From Serendipita indica DSM 11827 (Eukaryota; Basidiomycota; Agaricomycetes; Sebacinales; Serendipitaceae), in contig CAJVGD010000021.1 in NCBI GenBank assembly GCA_910890315.1, positions 124,001-188,000 of the forward strand: a DNA stretch of 64,000 nt. Direction: 5' to 3'. Shown in pieces: positions 43,346-54,603 of this stretch (position 1 is the stretch's first letter; every line of letters starts with the position of its first letter). The notes beneath the pieces were generated by a model. It did not search any database. It saw nothing but the letters and a program-made list of their open reading frames with translations, and was not told where the DNA came from. Both the position numbers and the translations under genes were made by a program.

Positions 43346-45250
43346 ATGACCTTGATTTCTGAGCACACTCTCGCAAGAGGCCTTGCGGAGCTCAAAGTCT
43401 TTGCTCATGTCATTCTAATCTTCTTATCTGTTCACAACGCTGTCGTTGTAACCTTGATAACATGCAGCGCGGTCATATATCTTGCCTTAATTGCCCCATG
43501 GTCGACAATTCTGGTGGGGTTTCTCCTCATCGAGTTTTTAATTATCCATATTGTTCTCCTGTGGGAGGCTTTACAAGCCAATCCGCTCGCCGAGGAGGAT
43601 GCGCTCCATCGATGGACCGGACTTGGCCTACTTTGCTATACAGCGCCAACGAGACGACTATACAAGAAAGTGAAAAGTATTGGGCTCGTTCGAACCCAAC
43701 TACCTGCGCTGCCTCCCGAGCTATGGGAACAAATAGTTGTGCTTTCGCTGGAGTCCCCTGCGATCCTTACAAGCATTTCAGGCCCACCTGAGGATACCAT
43801 ATCAGTTATAAGGCATCAAATGCTACAATTTTACGATACTTCATCTCCCTTTCTTCGGTATGCCTCCTACAATTTTGGCATTGGCCCCGACGAGGAGCAT
43901 CCATACAGAATGTATCGACGTCGATGCGCCAACTTGAGCCTAGTTTGCAAATTCTGGACAGATGTCGTTCAGAGGCAACAAAGGCTATGGTCGTGCGGGG
44001 TGCCCGGTGATGGGGTCTACCCGAGGGTCCAGAGGCTTGATCTGAAGCTGGAATCTAGGTCACGGGCGTGGTTGGAGAATATTTTGCGACAACAACAGGA
44101 GGTAACCCCTCGAGACCAATTGGGTAACCTTCGGGTACTCTCCCTATTCAAGGCGTCCATGACAGATCCTATCACCACATCTTCACTTTTATCTCTACTC
44201 TCTGACTCTTCACCACATTCCTTCCCCAGCCTCAAATCCCTTTCATATGTAGCCGATTCTGACTCCCTCGATTTCACTATGTCACCGAGTCCCTTTCCGA
44301 ATCTTTGCTGTCTATATTTTCGCCTTTTCTCTATCAAATATGCCAACAAAATACGGTTCGAACGTCTGCGTGTTCTCACGCTAGAAGGCGTCAAATTGGA
44401 CCTACGGGGCTGGGAATGCCCACAGCTCGAGCACTGTGCTATTATTCTGTGCGACACTGTGATTATTGGGGCAACCCTCGCTCTCCCCCCAAGCGGACAT
44501 ATCTACGTACCCTCACGCCTCCTTTCGCTTGTTGTCATTGGGTATCAAGTCACTCTATCCGCAGAGTTCTGGCATCGCCATTCCTCTCTTGTTCACCTGG
44601 CTATTCAGTCGTCGTCATTGATAGGACCCATCTACCCACCACCGACAGACCACCCCTTTGCCCACTTCAGTCTTCTCGACGTTCGGTTCACCAATTCCCC
44701 TGCTGCGCGATTCCAATTTCTTCTTGACCCGCAACATAAAATCGAGTCAATATCACTACCTAATCCCAATCCTTCCTACTGGCGAGTTTACTATAACGAA
44801 TGGGTTCAATTCTATCGCAAAGCCAGTCGGCTCGGGCTTATTAAATCTCCATCACACCCCCCTGGTTGGTGGAATCAGATCATGAGCCAGCTCTGGTTAT
44901 TACCATCGCCCCCAAATACTGGATGGCCGTCAGAATCCGGAAGACTAGAGGTTTGGATGAAGAAGCTCGTGTCCGCCTACGAGTCGCGTTGGCACCACGA
45001 TGGCTGCGATAACATCCAGCCCGGGTATATCACTCTCTATATTCAGACGGCAATGGTAACTGGACTTGCCTCTTCGGGTTCAATTGTTTTCAAGAACGCT
45101 CGTCATTGGAATGCACTTGTCATTTCCGATGCTCTCTGGTGGCAAGGTGTTCTGTTATTCTTGGCGACATTCACCCACCTTAGCGGGCTTCTTGAACGGT
45201 CAAGCAATGAGCGACTTCGTCAACGGAGGGTCCCAAACTTGGGCCTCTAG
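43346..45250 (+). CDS. Membrane-anchored F-box-like protein, diverged copy 6 (intact)
   Basis: A single-exon frame of 634 codons. ATG 43346 (MTLISEHTLARGLAEL) was chosen because the sequence around it (ttggaacccaaccatgac) matches that around the ATG of copy 5; the longer frame would need a TTG start. Hydrophobic segments FAHVILIFLSVHNAVVVTLI and LVGFLLIEFLIIHIVLLW are followed by LPALPPELWEQIVVLSLESP and LSLVCKFWTDVVQRQQRLWSCG. The core holds RLRVLTLEGVKLDLRGWECPQLEHC. The C-terminal pair is present (IQTAMVTGLASSGSIVF, LWWQGVLLFLATFTHLSGLL), and the tail is basic (RLRQRRVPNLGL). It forms a distinct subgroup with copy 5, separate from the array at 8.8-17.5 kb. Confidence 0.82.
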   Translation: MTLISEHTLARGLAELKVFAHVILIFLSVHNAVVVTLITCSAVIYLALIAPWSTILVGFLLIEFLIIHIVLLWEALQANPLAEEDALHRWTGLGLLCYTAPTRRLYKKVKSIGLVRTQLPALPPELWEQIVVLSLESPAILTSISGPPEDTISVIRHQMLQFYDTSSPFLRYASYNFGIGPDEEHPYRMYRRRCANLSLVCKFWTDVVQRQQRLWSCGVPGDGVYPRVQRLDLKLESRSRAWLENILRQQQEVTPRDQLGNLRVLSLFKASMTDPITTSSLLSLLSDSSPHSFPSLKSLSYVADSDSLDFTMSPSPFPNLCCLYFRLFSIKYANKIRFERLRVLTLEGVKLDLRGWECPQLEHCAIILCDTVIIGATLALPPSGHIYVPSRLLSLVVIGYQVTLSAEFWHRHSSLVHLAIQSSSLIGPIYPPPTDHPFAHFSLLDVRFTNSPAARFQFLLDPQHKIESISLPNPNPSYWRVYYNEWVQFYRKASRLGLIKSPSHPPGWWNQIMSQLWLLPSPPNTGWPSESGRLEVWMKKLVSAYESRWHHDGCDNIQPGYITLYIQTAMVTGLASSGSIVFKNARHWNALVISDALWWQGVLLFLATFTHLSGLLERSSNERLRQRRVPNLGL

Positions 45251-45726
45251 ACGACTTTTGGCACACATCTCGCAATAATGCACTGCTTCTTACTAACAAA
45301 TTCCCCCCTTTCCTGATTGTTATATACTTATTACTCTCCCTGTCCATCTAGGGGGTTAGCCACTTGCTACAGTAGACCCGTGCTTCTTATCTTGTTCTCG
45401 TACAATACAGTAGGAATTATGAGCGTGCTAATGAGGTAAACCCAACAACCATGAATGCCTTCACGTTCTCAGAGTCTTACTGGTCCAATACTCAGACTGA
45501 AGGTAACCTGCTGAGGACAAACCAAAGTAAACACAAGAAAGCAATTAGATAAGGTCTAGTTAGGATAACACAGACGGGGATAGCAAGCATCCTCGGAGAG
45601 CTCCTGTGCGCCATACAAAATTTACACGGATTGGTGAACCTGACATGCGAGAATATATCGCTCTATGATCTATGGGGAAAAGGAGAGCTGCCATGGAGGC
45701 GTGCACAAATACCGAGCCGCCAGAGA
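45251..45726. other. Convergent 3' intergenic region
   Basis: This lies between the stop of the membrane F-box-like gene and the stop of the phosphoesterase gene. No feature recognised. Confidence 0.4.
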
Positions 45727-47767
45727 TTACGCGCCGACGTCTGGACAACGAACGCTCGCAATGCGGCCGTGAAGCCTACCACCATCCTCGAGGACGTCGC
45801 CGAGCTTGACCTTTTCGACTTTGAACTCTGGTTCCCCATCCTCGTCCGAGGCACCAGACCGGGCGTGGTGAGCGGCCAGCTCGTCGAGAGCAGTGAGCTC
45901 GTCTTCCTTTTCGGAAAAGATGAGCGCGCTCATCCGACGACCATAGACACAGCCGCTATCAAGGCCAAGACTCCAGCGCTTGATGTCGAGACCGCGTCCG
46001 GCGGCGTGGCCATAAATGATCGTCGTGGGATTGCAAGGAAGTCGCTTGGGGATACGGCTCCAATTGATGGCGGGGTCATCTGGACTAATTGTAAGGACGG
46101 TACTGGATATAATACCGTAGACTTACCCTCATCATCCCAGTCAATGACTTCGCCGTCATCCCGCACCATCGCCTCCCACCACGGCATATCGCGCTCCTTG
46201 CCGTCTGGAGATCATTGAGCTATGGCTCAAATCACCGCCACCAAACGTACCTTTGTCTTTGACCGGTGGAAGCCCTTCACCGCTGAGCGCGAGTCGTACA
46301 GCGTCATCTGGGAACCCATCGCATTTCTTGACGACAGTGTTCCACACCTCTGACCATGGACGTCCCTACAAATGCCGGTAAGTGAGAGAAGCAGACCCTT
46401 GGAGCCTCTCACCTTTTTGGAACTCTTGACTGGTTCGTTGCGTTGCAAACTTCGCATGTTCAGCACATTGAAAGGAATGGTATTTTGAGGAATGCCGGAG
46501 AGGATCATTTCTTCCTGGAGAGTTCGGAGATCCCTTGCATTCTTTGGGTCGCGATGATGTCCTTTGCGACTAAGGTGATCACTTCCAGCCAGTCCACGAT
46601 CCTCGAGGTTGTCTATGGAGCCAACCTGTCTCGCAGCACGGTGTTGATGGTCAGACTTTTGCCGAAGAGAGCCTGGAACATGGCTGAGAGGCTGATGCTT
46701 AGAGTTGAGAGGAATCGTCGGATTCAATGGGAGCAATCCTGCGTGAACGAAAAAGAGATGGTAGGAGGGAACGTGGATAACGAGTGGAAGGTTAGAAATG
46801 TAGTCGGCTTCATGAGCCTTCATGTTCCTGGACAAGGTTCAGCAACTACGCGGAACAGGAGTAAATCTGGCTCACCTTGCGATCAAATAATGCTCGCCGC
46901 CAAACTCCCAACCGTCGGGAATCTTCCACTTTCGCTTGCCGGCCTTTTTCTTCATGTCTTCGAGTTCGCTGTCGGTCTTTGATTCCATGTCGCGAAGCCA
47001 GGCTCGTCCACCGTGGTGGGACTGGACCCATTCGATCCACTGGCGCCATTCGATAACCTTTTGGTCGTGATTACCTCGCACTCCAGTCACATTTGCGTGA
47101 GAGACTGTGCTGAGGACGTGGTCCGAATGCGGCCCCTTGGCGACGAGATCACCGACATGGATCAGGTAGTCGGAATGCTCCGAGTATTTGACTGTGGAGA
47201 GTAGTTTCCTAGGTAAGGATGTGAGCAAGAGAGTTTTCACCGAGACTGAACGAGCCTACTTGAAGCTGCCATGCATTCCGTGGATATCGCCGACGACGAC
47301 GAATCGCTTTGGATTAGCGCTCTTGATATCGTCGGCTGTCAAGGTACGGATTCCATTGCCGGGAATATGCTCAAAGTTGGGAAATCCTATCTCGGGGAAA
47401 TCCGCAAGCGCGCGGTATGTCAAGACGGGGACAAATTAAATGAGAGCGCGCGCGGACGTCAACATGGTGAGAGGAAACCCAGCAGTGTGAGAAGAGCCGA
47501 GAAAGTGTGCAGTCAGCAAATGTTCGGAGGAAAGCAAAGACCGGGAATAGCAATCAGCCAGAATAGATGCTCACCTTGTAGACGTCCCAAGTCGAGGGAT
47601 TGCCAGTCCTTTGTGTACCCGCTGCCAAATCCGAGGATGAGAAATACACCCAGAAAAGTAGCGAGCACCGTGTATGCAGCCAGACGGCGCGCTGGTTGTT
47701 GTCGGGCCGTCTGGAACGCGTGCTGGGCATCCGCCAGTGACGGGATTGACGATGTTCGGCGACGCAT
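45727..47767 (-). CDS. Metallophosphoesterase, PPN2-like endopolyphosphatase (ApaH-like)
   Basis: ATG 47767 to the stop at 45727, several exons. Residues about 25-50 form one membrane anchor (LAAYTVLATFLGVFLILGFG). The metal-binding motifs appear in order: VVVGDIHGMHGS, HVGDLVAKGP, VRGNHD, VIHVPSYHLFFVHAG and IYGHAAGRGLDIKRWSLGLDSGCVYGRRMSALIF. This is the PPP-like ApaH/ALPH group with a single N-terminal anchor, as in yeast Ppn2, a zinc-dependent vacuolar enzyme that cuts inside polyphosphate chains. The insert between the RGNHD and VIHVPSYH motifs is lysine-rich (MKKKAGKRKWK). Family and fold are secure; the substrate is by analogy. Confidence 0.87.
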
Positions 47768-48053
47768 GGGGGGGCCCAAATGCGATTAAAACGGTGTAAT
47801 AGGTGTTAAATATAACGACTGGGTGGTTCTAAAGGCCCGTGTTGATGACCACGCCTTGACGTGTTGCAACTGCGGGGCACGAAGCAGCAGTGGGACTCGT
47901 CTCCGAACCAAAATGAGGGTTATAATAGTCGATAATATCGTCTCTGGGACGCGAACAGCGCTGACGGCGGTGGTCAATCACCAGCCGGAGGCGGAAAAGG
48001 GTCAAGACACGTTTGTTTGGTCGTGGGCGCGGCATTGATGTATTCACGGGAAC

Positions 48054-49109
48054 TCAACATTTTGCAGTAATTGCAGCAGAACTCGACGTAAGATATCCAG
48101 ACAGCACTCCCTTTGCAGACGAACACTTGAGTCCTCCGATAAACGCAATGGCCACCTGCGTAGCCCCCGCTGCGTTTGTATGCGTGTGGTCCTTGGGAAA
48201 GTAGCTCTCCGTCGTGGCTTTTCCCAGAGCACTGTACACATTGATACACGCCTTGTAGTGCGAGACAAAGGGAACTCCTTTGGCAGCGGCGATATTCTTC
48301 GCATACCCTTCAAACTAGGCCGCGTTAGCGAGTCTACAGCTAGGAAGAGAAGCATACCCGACTGGGAGAGTTAACAATCGTCGCAGAGTTCTCATAAGGG
48401 TTGTTGGGAGTAGCCGAGCTGACGATGGGGTGCGCACCCTTTGCGAGGGCATCGTTGATCATGAGACCAATATAGCTAGCAAAAATATTAGCCAATGAGT
48501 TCATGAAGAGTCAGAACATACTAGCTAAAGGTATGGACGACCTCGGTCGTGCCATTCTTCAGCCTTACCGTCACCGTCTCGCTTCCTTCGCCAACAACAC
48601 TTCCTCTCTCGGTGCTTGCAGTCGGCCCTCCACCATCGTTGTGACCTTTAACATGTAAGAACCGTATTGTACGAGAACAGCGCCACAAACCAAGTTCAAT
48701 CACTACATCTACAGAGTGTCAGTGTAAACCCAGAAATATGCAACACAACATACAGTCTCCGCTCTTCAATAGCGCCCTAGTATTGTACCAGAATCCGTCC
48801 CGAATCCAGCTTCGCGCGCTACTGCCACTCTTGGCCCGGTTAACCACTACGGTCCAGAGTCAGCGGGGTTTGCGCACGCAGCAAAGTGAGATTACCCGGC
48901 AAAGTAAAGTACCCAGACGATGCAGGGACACCCCATCTATCAAGAATTAACAACGCTGTCGAATACAGTGCCCATTGAATTCACCCTTGAATTCCCTCCG
49001 ACGCCGAGTGAGACGCCATGGTGGAATCTCCTACCAAATAAATGGAGGCAGCATGAACGACGCTGAGTAACGGAAAGATGAGAGCGAGACGAGAAAAGGT
49101 TTGGAACAT
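48054..49109 (-). CDS. Rhamnogalacturonan acetylesterase-like SGNH hydrolase (CE12)
   Basis: ATG 49109; several short exons. A signal peptide (FSRLALIFPLLSVVHA) is followed at once by IYLVGDSTMASHS, which holds the nucleophile Ser. Then come WGVPASSGYFTLP, VVNRAKSGSSARSWIRDG (Gly block), GHNDGGG (Asn block) and YFPKDHTHTNAAGA (Asp-His of the triad). All SGNH catalytic blocks are thus present, and total length is usual for the family. These secreted esterases remove acetyl groups from the rhamnogalacturonan backbone of pectin. This fits a plant-associated or wood/litter-decaying fungus. A degraded tandem copy lies just upstream. Confidence 0.87.
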
Positions 49110-49689
49110 GAGAGTGGCTGAGCGGTCGACCGTTGTCTATGTAGTGTCTGTAGTGTCCTCGAGGTCACTTTATATATCTCGGAATGAATGTAGCGAATAG
49201 CGCACCTTCAAATCTCCGAAAAGGTTCTGTCGTCAAACGAGAAGTGGGGTTGGATACCGGGGCATTGAACAATCTCGGATCCTATGAATGGCGTTGCCGG
49301 ACCGCACAACTTGGAAGTGTGACTTCTTGGATGTTATTCCAAACAAACTGGCCCCTCATTCTCCCGGAATCACATGTTAGGCATCGTTGGCCACTCGGGA
49401 TAGGCGACGACGTCTCAGAAGTCTCAAACTCGGATCAGACAAAGGATGGAGTCGGGATATGGTCGCCTTCCTGTGTACTCAAAGGCTCTGATACCGAGCA
49501 GAGCCCGAAGCCAATCGAGCCAGCATCCCCGTACGTCACTCTGAAGATGCTACAGACGACTGCAGAAGTATTCCCAGGTATTTATATTGGGTACGGGCAT
49601 TGTATATAGCAAAATCGGCCACTGCGTTCTGATAGACTCGCGGCGTTAGATCCCGAGTACCTTCCATCGATCACAGCAGAACTCGAGTT
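49110..49689. other. Intergenic region between acetylesterase copies
   Basis: It holds the promoter of the intact copy. A plus-strand frame at 49184-49609 (141 codons from an ATG) overlaps that promoter and has no recognisable domain; I do not call it. Confidence 0.4.
49168..49180 (-). promoter_or_regulatory. TATA box of the acetylesterase gene
   Basis: Read on the minus strand this is GAGATATATAAAG, about 60 bp before ATG 49109, a suitable spacing for a core promoter. Confidence 0.55.
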
Positions 49690-50500
49690 ATAGGGAGTCC
49701 CAGCAGAACGATCGTAGCAGAAGGACACTAAAGATCGACAATAAATGCATTGGCGACTTGCTGAGCCCGGCTGCATTCGCATGTGTGTGGTCATACGGGA
49801 TGCTTCTTCCCGTAGTCGTTTTCCCGAGATCGGTGTAGACACCGATACACGCCTTGTTGTTAGAGACGAATAGGACCCCTTTGGCCCGCGGCGATATTCT
49901 TCGTAGATCCTTCAAACTGCGTCGCCTTAGCGAGCCTATGACCAATGAAGAGATACATACCCAAATAAGACGGCCGACAGTGGTCGTAGAGTTCTCATAA
50001 GGATTGTTGGAAATAGCCGAGCTCACGACGGGGTGTGCGCCTTTGCAAGGGCATCGTTGATCATTAGGCCAATGGACCTGACAAGATAGAAGCTAGGATC
50101 ATGAAGAAAGTCCGGAAGTGCTAGTATGAATCCCCGTAGTCTCATTTTTCAGCGGCTTTCCTCCTCCAGGACGTTTTCTGGTCCTCCGCCATCACTGTGG
50201 CCTAAAACTCATAGGCAAGGTCTCTCTATGAGGGAAACCTGGCGAACCGAGTCAATCACAACGTCTGTACTGAGTTAGAGGGGATACAGCATTACGCGGT
50301 CCACGAAGTACAGTCTCCGCTCTCCAAAAAGGCACTGGTATTGTATCGCATACTGTCATGGGCCTGGGTTCGCGGTCTACTGTTAATTTGGCTCGGTTAA
50401 TGGCTACCGACAAGAGTCAGTTGACTTCTCATGATCAGAGAGCTGAGCATACTTGGTAGAGTAAAGTATCCAGAAGATGTAGGGACATGCTGCAACCAAT
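49690..50500 (-). pseudogene. Degraded tandem copy of the rhamnogalacturonan acetylesterase
   Basis: The remains align with the intact gene from its second exon on: VPTSSGYFTLP-like sequence near 50490, a GHSDGG version of the GHNDGG block at about 50187-50202 (Asn changed to Ser), and the C-terminal GRSIPYDHTHANAAG near 49790. The first exon with signal peptide and nucleophile Ser is absent, and frames shift between the blocks. It cannot encode an active secreted esterase. Confidence 0.8.
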
Positions 50501-51523
50501 GATGCCCTGTCAGCTTATGAACCTGGCAGCAAGACTATTCGCCATCCATTGCCGCGTACGAAACGATCTGCTTGGGACATATTTTGGACTTAGTTGTCGA
50601 ACGCAAAATGCCAAAAGCATGTCGACGGGTACAAGACGCGCCGAGGTTTTTGCGGATGCATTAGCAGGAAAGGCATTCAGTAGGGTGACTTGGTCAGCGC
50701 CAGAACCGACATTCGACGCAGACCAATACACTCTGTACTCGCCAATGGATGGAGACATTGAGTACAATATACGAATGCTTATGTGGAATACATGTTGGCA
50801 CTACGAGCTGCTGACAGGTTCAAGCTGGCCAAAGGCATGCGGCGATACACAGATATCTACCAGAAACTCGAAGTCCCCAGGCACCCGTACACGAAGTCTA
50901 CTTCGGCCTATTCGGCGGAAGTTTAGTTACTCGCCAGGTCTGGACAATTGGACACCAACTATCTGAGATGGAGGCGCAAACTGCCCAATCACCTACTGGA
51001 GACAATGGGATAATGGACGCAAGGACCTGCAGGACGACCACCATCTATTCGTCATTTGTCCCGAATACTGGACGCTGAGAAAAGAGACAACGGAGAAACT
51101 GCGGGAGTGCACGATACTGTGATTAGACCAATATCGAGTTGATAGGGAACTGAGGTAATCCAGATTACGACTAGCTGAGTGTCTCCTAGGGGATAACGAA
51201 ATCTGGCCAGAGGGTAGATCACGCTTTTACTTAAGCCTGATTCCCAAATTGCAAGGTCACGTTCAAGAAGTGGATTCTTTACTGGTAACGAAATGGCACA
51301 CACTGGTAATACAGCAGAGTGGGGGAATCTGGGGAGCGCTGATGCGGAAAAGAAATAAGGAGTGGAGAAACTGGAAGCGAAGAGATTGAAGAATGAATGA
51401 GGATCAGATCATTGTATTTATTTACTGGTTCGACGAGTGGAGGGACTTCACTTCGGCCTCGTGGCTTAGGCAAAGGACAACATGATAAACCTGGACCCAC
51501 CCTCAACCAGTCATTTACAAAGA
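50501..51523. other. Intergenic region with one unassigned ORF
   Basis: A plus-strand frame at 50487-50966 (about 159 codons, with DADQYTLYSPMDGDIEY) starts inside the pseudogene region. It has coding-like composition but no family I can name; it may be a piece of an old mobile element or gene. The rest shows nothing. Confidence 0.3.
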
Positions 51524-52210
51524 ATGTCGCCCGAATCGCACGTAGAATCAGTCCAAAAAGGGTTTGAGCTGATTGCACTCGCTGTACGTCGCCATTCTCT
51601 GCTTTCTATTTGCCCCGTTGACATTTCAAAGGCGACCTTTTTGGCGGGCGTGCAAGCTCAGGTCATGAGTATTACTATGAATATACCACTCGAGAGCCAA
51701 ACGACGAAGATTTCTCTTATCAATGCCTTTTTCCTCATCGGCCTCGTGCTCGACATCATGGCCGCATGTCTTTCGTTCCTTACCTCTCGATGGCTCGGAC
51801 GTCTCACAGTAGGAGAAAAGGAATTTTTGAACAAGTGGTTCGATGAACGCGATAAACGTGCGGCGAACAAGGCGAAGGCGGATCCACCTGGGGACACCCA
51901 GCCCGCGGCGGAGAACGACACAGAGGCGTATTCACCTGGTCCAGTTGGCGTCGTTGAAAAATTCATTGTTTGGTGGACATCCCTTTCCCTCTTCATCCCA
52001 CTCCCCTTGATCGTATTCGGGGTGGGATTCATGGCGGTGGGCATCCAGATCTACATCTGGACACTCCAGAAGCGCCTCGTCGCCATTATGGTCACCATCG
52101 CTTACGCAGGCGTCACCCCATTCCTCATAGGCGTTTTCGTGATTGGTCGAGAGCCCGACCGACGGGAACGAATCATGTACAAGCTCGCAATGCGTCGGGG
52201 AGATTGGTAA
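51524..52210 (+). CDS. Multi-pass transmembrane protein, tandem paralog 1
   Basis: Exons 51524-51583 and 51632-52210 give 212 residues. A short amphipathic N-terminus (HVESVQKGFELIALA) is followed by hydrophobic spans SLINAFFLIGLVLDIMAACLSFL, SLFIPLPLIVFGVGFMAVGIQIYIW and VAIMVTIAYAGVTPFLIGVFVIG. Between the first and second spans lies a charged loop (EKEFLNKWFDERDKRAANKAK). The C-terminus is basic and ends RRGDW. I recognise no named family. It is paralogous to the next gene, with the first intron at the same codon. Likely an integral membrane protein of unknown role. Confidence 0.75.
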   Translation: MSPESHVESVQKGFELIALAVRRHSLLSICPVDISKATFLAGVQAQVMSITMNIPLESQTTKISLINAFFLIGLVLDIMAACLSFLTSRWLGRLTVGEKEFLNKWFDERDKRAANKAKADPPGDTQPAAENDTEAYSPGPVGVVEKFIVWWTSLSLFIPLPLIVFGVGFMAVGIQIYIWTLQKRLVAIMVTIAYAGVTPFLIGVFVIGREPDRRERIMYKLAMRRGDW

Positions 52211-52622
52211 ACAGGCACGTTTTATGCTACATGTCATATGTTATACTAGCTACCTTGAACATGATATTCAATACTGCAGGACGTCTACCCTCATGTTCCA
52301 CACGAGGCTCGTTGCCTGTCTATCGCACCGAGACTGACCATCTTGATTACCTGGACAGCTCTACATCGAAATGGAATGCCGACTCATGCAGAGGACATTA
52401 CCCTTGAGCACAAAGGATCGACATCTCAAGACGGTGTCAGCGTCTGAAGCCAGAAGATAGCCATGAGACATGGTGGGAGTTCTTGATTCATAGACGTCGT
52501 CAGCGTGAGAGTTTGGCCTTGCTGGAAATAACGTAAGCCGCTTTCTCAAACCCGCAATACAAGAGACGGCGCTAAAATACAAAGCGCGAACTCACGCTTG
52601 GACCCAACTTTGAACTATCATT

Positions 52623-53428
52623 ATGAAAGGGTCATCGGAAACGCACCTAGAATCAGTCCAAAAGGGATTTGAGCTGATCGCACTGGCCGTACGTGTCCAT
52701 ACCCTCCTTTTGCCCTAGTAACATTCTCCAAGGCGACTTTTTTGGCGGCTGTACAAGCTCAAGTAATGTCAATTACCATGAATACGCCACTCCATGACCA
52801 AACAACTGCCATTTGTCTCATCAACGCTTCGTTTATTGTCGGCCTTGTCTTTGATATCACCGCCGCGTGTCTTTCCTTTCTCACTTTTCGCTGGCTCGGG
52901 CGTCTCACAGACAAAGAAAAGGAATATCTGAACAGGAAGTTCGAAGAACGCGACGATCCACCGGAGACAGAAGATGCGGCCAGCGATGGCCAGCCCTCTG
53001 CGACCCAGACGGCTCTGCCTACCGCGAGCCAAGTCCAGGGAACAGAAAAGACTAAAATGGATCCATCTACGCAAGGCCAAACGCCAGCGAGGGCAGGACC
53101 CCCTAATAACCAACCGTCGGGGACACGTGACACGGAAGCAAACTCGTGCGCTGGAGTCAGCATCAGCCTCTTTGAGCGTGCACTTGTTTGGTGGTGCTCC
53201 CTCTCTCTCTTTATCCCGCTGCTCTTGATCATATCGGGGGTCGGGTCCATGGCGCTTGGGATTCAGATTTACATCTGGACCCTTCAGAAGCCTCTTGTCG
53301 CGATTCTCGTCACACTTGCTTACCTAGCCGTCATTCCATTCATCGTTGGTCTCTTTGTGATTGGGCGGGAGCCGGTTCGACGGGAACGGATCATGGATAA
53401 GCTCGCGAAGCGTCGCGGGGATTGGTAG
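52623..53428 (+). CDS. Multi-pass transmembrane protein, tandem paralog 2
   Basis: Exons 52623-52688 and 52733-53428 give 253 residues. It matches paralog 1 in every hydrophobic segment and at both ends (ESVQKGFELIALA, KRRGDW). The loop between the first and second spans has grown by about 40 residues and is Pro/Thr/Gln-rich (ASDGQPSATQTALPTASQ). The constant membrane parts and variable loop suggest the loop faces a changing partner or is free of constraint; this is inference. Same strand, same intron position and about 400 bp spacing show a tandem duplication. Confidence 0.75.
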
Positions 53429-54243
53429 AGATGGATGTCAAGTTGAGAATTTCGAAATGGATATATTATCTAATCAATCTTGTAGTGCATCTATCTGCAT
53501 GTTCAACCCAAGATTCTTCGTCAGAACACGATGTCTATAGTGCGGTGACTGTGTCGTCCTATTAAACGCATGGATGATGGAAAGAAGAACTCTACTTTCA
53601 CTCGTAGGGAGAATGCCGTCTTAGAGCGAAGGGGCCGGACGGTTGGTACCTTATCAAGCCAAGGTTGAGGGTCTCAAGACCGACGAGTCACATCTCAAGC
53701 GACCCGCATTTACTTCGTGGACTTGGTCCTCCATGCTGAACAGTCCGTCTTGTATTTCAGTCGTACACCTGGCATAAACTGACATACTCATTGCCGGAGT
53801 GTTCCAAACAAACAAAGTATGCCCAGGGTGTCCACTGGGCCTGAACAACCGACACTTGTTTCGAGGTGGCGCGCTCTTATTAGGGGATGTCCGCGGGGTC
53901 GAGTCTGTCGGCTCGGCTCGCGAGATGAAGTATTGACGGGTGGGTGGTACCCCTGTTGGTGTCTGGTGCCCAAGTTTGGGACTTGATTCATAGCGAAGCT
54001 ATGACACCATCTGGCCTCCGCACTGGAGACAGCTACTTGAGTGACAACTCTGTTAAATAATGCAATGGAGCGCTGAATGACAAAAGAAATCGCTCAATAG
54101 AAGGTGGTTGGAGCTATGGGAGCCACCGCGGCCAGCACTTGTTGTTATCAGATACAAATTGTAGAGCCTTAGGTGAACTTAGTCTCTGAATAAATAGATC
54201 TTTAGATAAGCTGGGATACACTCGTTTGGCTTGAGGGTCAAGC
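53429..54243. other. Intergenic region
   Basis: No coding sequence, RNA gene or clear repeat is recognised. Confidence 0.4.
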
Positions 54244-54603
54244 TCATGAGGTGAACCACGAGGCCTTGAAGGATCTGAGACGAGCCAAAGTGTCAGGCTC
54301 CTCAGCCTCTTCTATTTTGATGGCTGTAGAGTCATAATCCTCTTCATAGTCGTCCTCATCCTCGCATAATGTACTGTCAAACTTGATCCTGAGAGGTGAA
54401 GCGTGAACAGGCTCGTTAGAATCTTGAATAAATTCATCTAGGTCCGATATATATTGATCACAACGGCTGGTGCGTTCAGGATCACTAAGAGGCTTGTAAG
54501 AGCGACCTGCATACATCGAGGAGCTTCCTAGATTAGTTCTATTAAGACTTTCTGAGCGATTCTCCTTTCCCCAAGTGGACCTCCGTGCTCTGATAGAGCT
54601 CAT
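54244..54603 (-). CDS. Short acidic hypothetical protein
   Basis: A 119-codon frame from a true ATG. The N-terminus is basic and Ser/Arg-rich (SSIRARRSTWGKENRSES), and the middle is strongly acidic (LCEDEDDYEEDYDS, IKIEEAEEPD). It lacks any recognised domain, and the composition suggests a disordered protein. It borders the repeat-rich patch, so it may instead be a remnant of an element or a chance frame. Confidence 0.35.
   Translation of the reverse strand: MSSIRARRSTWGKENRSESLNRTNLGSSSMYAGRSYKPLSDPERTSRCDQYISDLDEFIQDSNEPVHASPLRIKFDSTLCEDEDDYEEDYDSTAIKIEEAEEPDTLARLRSFKASWFTS

Noticed and set aside
45631-46218. A 195-codon plus-strand frame
   Set aside because: It runs antisense to the phosphoesterase exons with the conserved GHAA and LDSGCVYG motifs; it is a shadow of that gene.
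49184-49609. A 141-codon plus-strand frame with ATG
   Set aside because: It overlaps the acetylesterase promoter, has no recognised domain and its composition is not clearly coding.
50487-50966. A 159-codon plus-strand frame, possibly a transposase piece
   Set aside because: No catalytic or family motif could be named; left as unassigned in the intergenic note.
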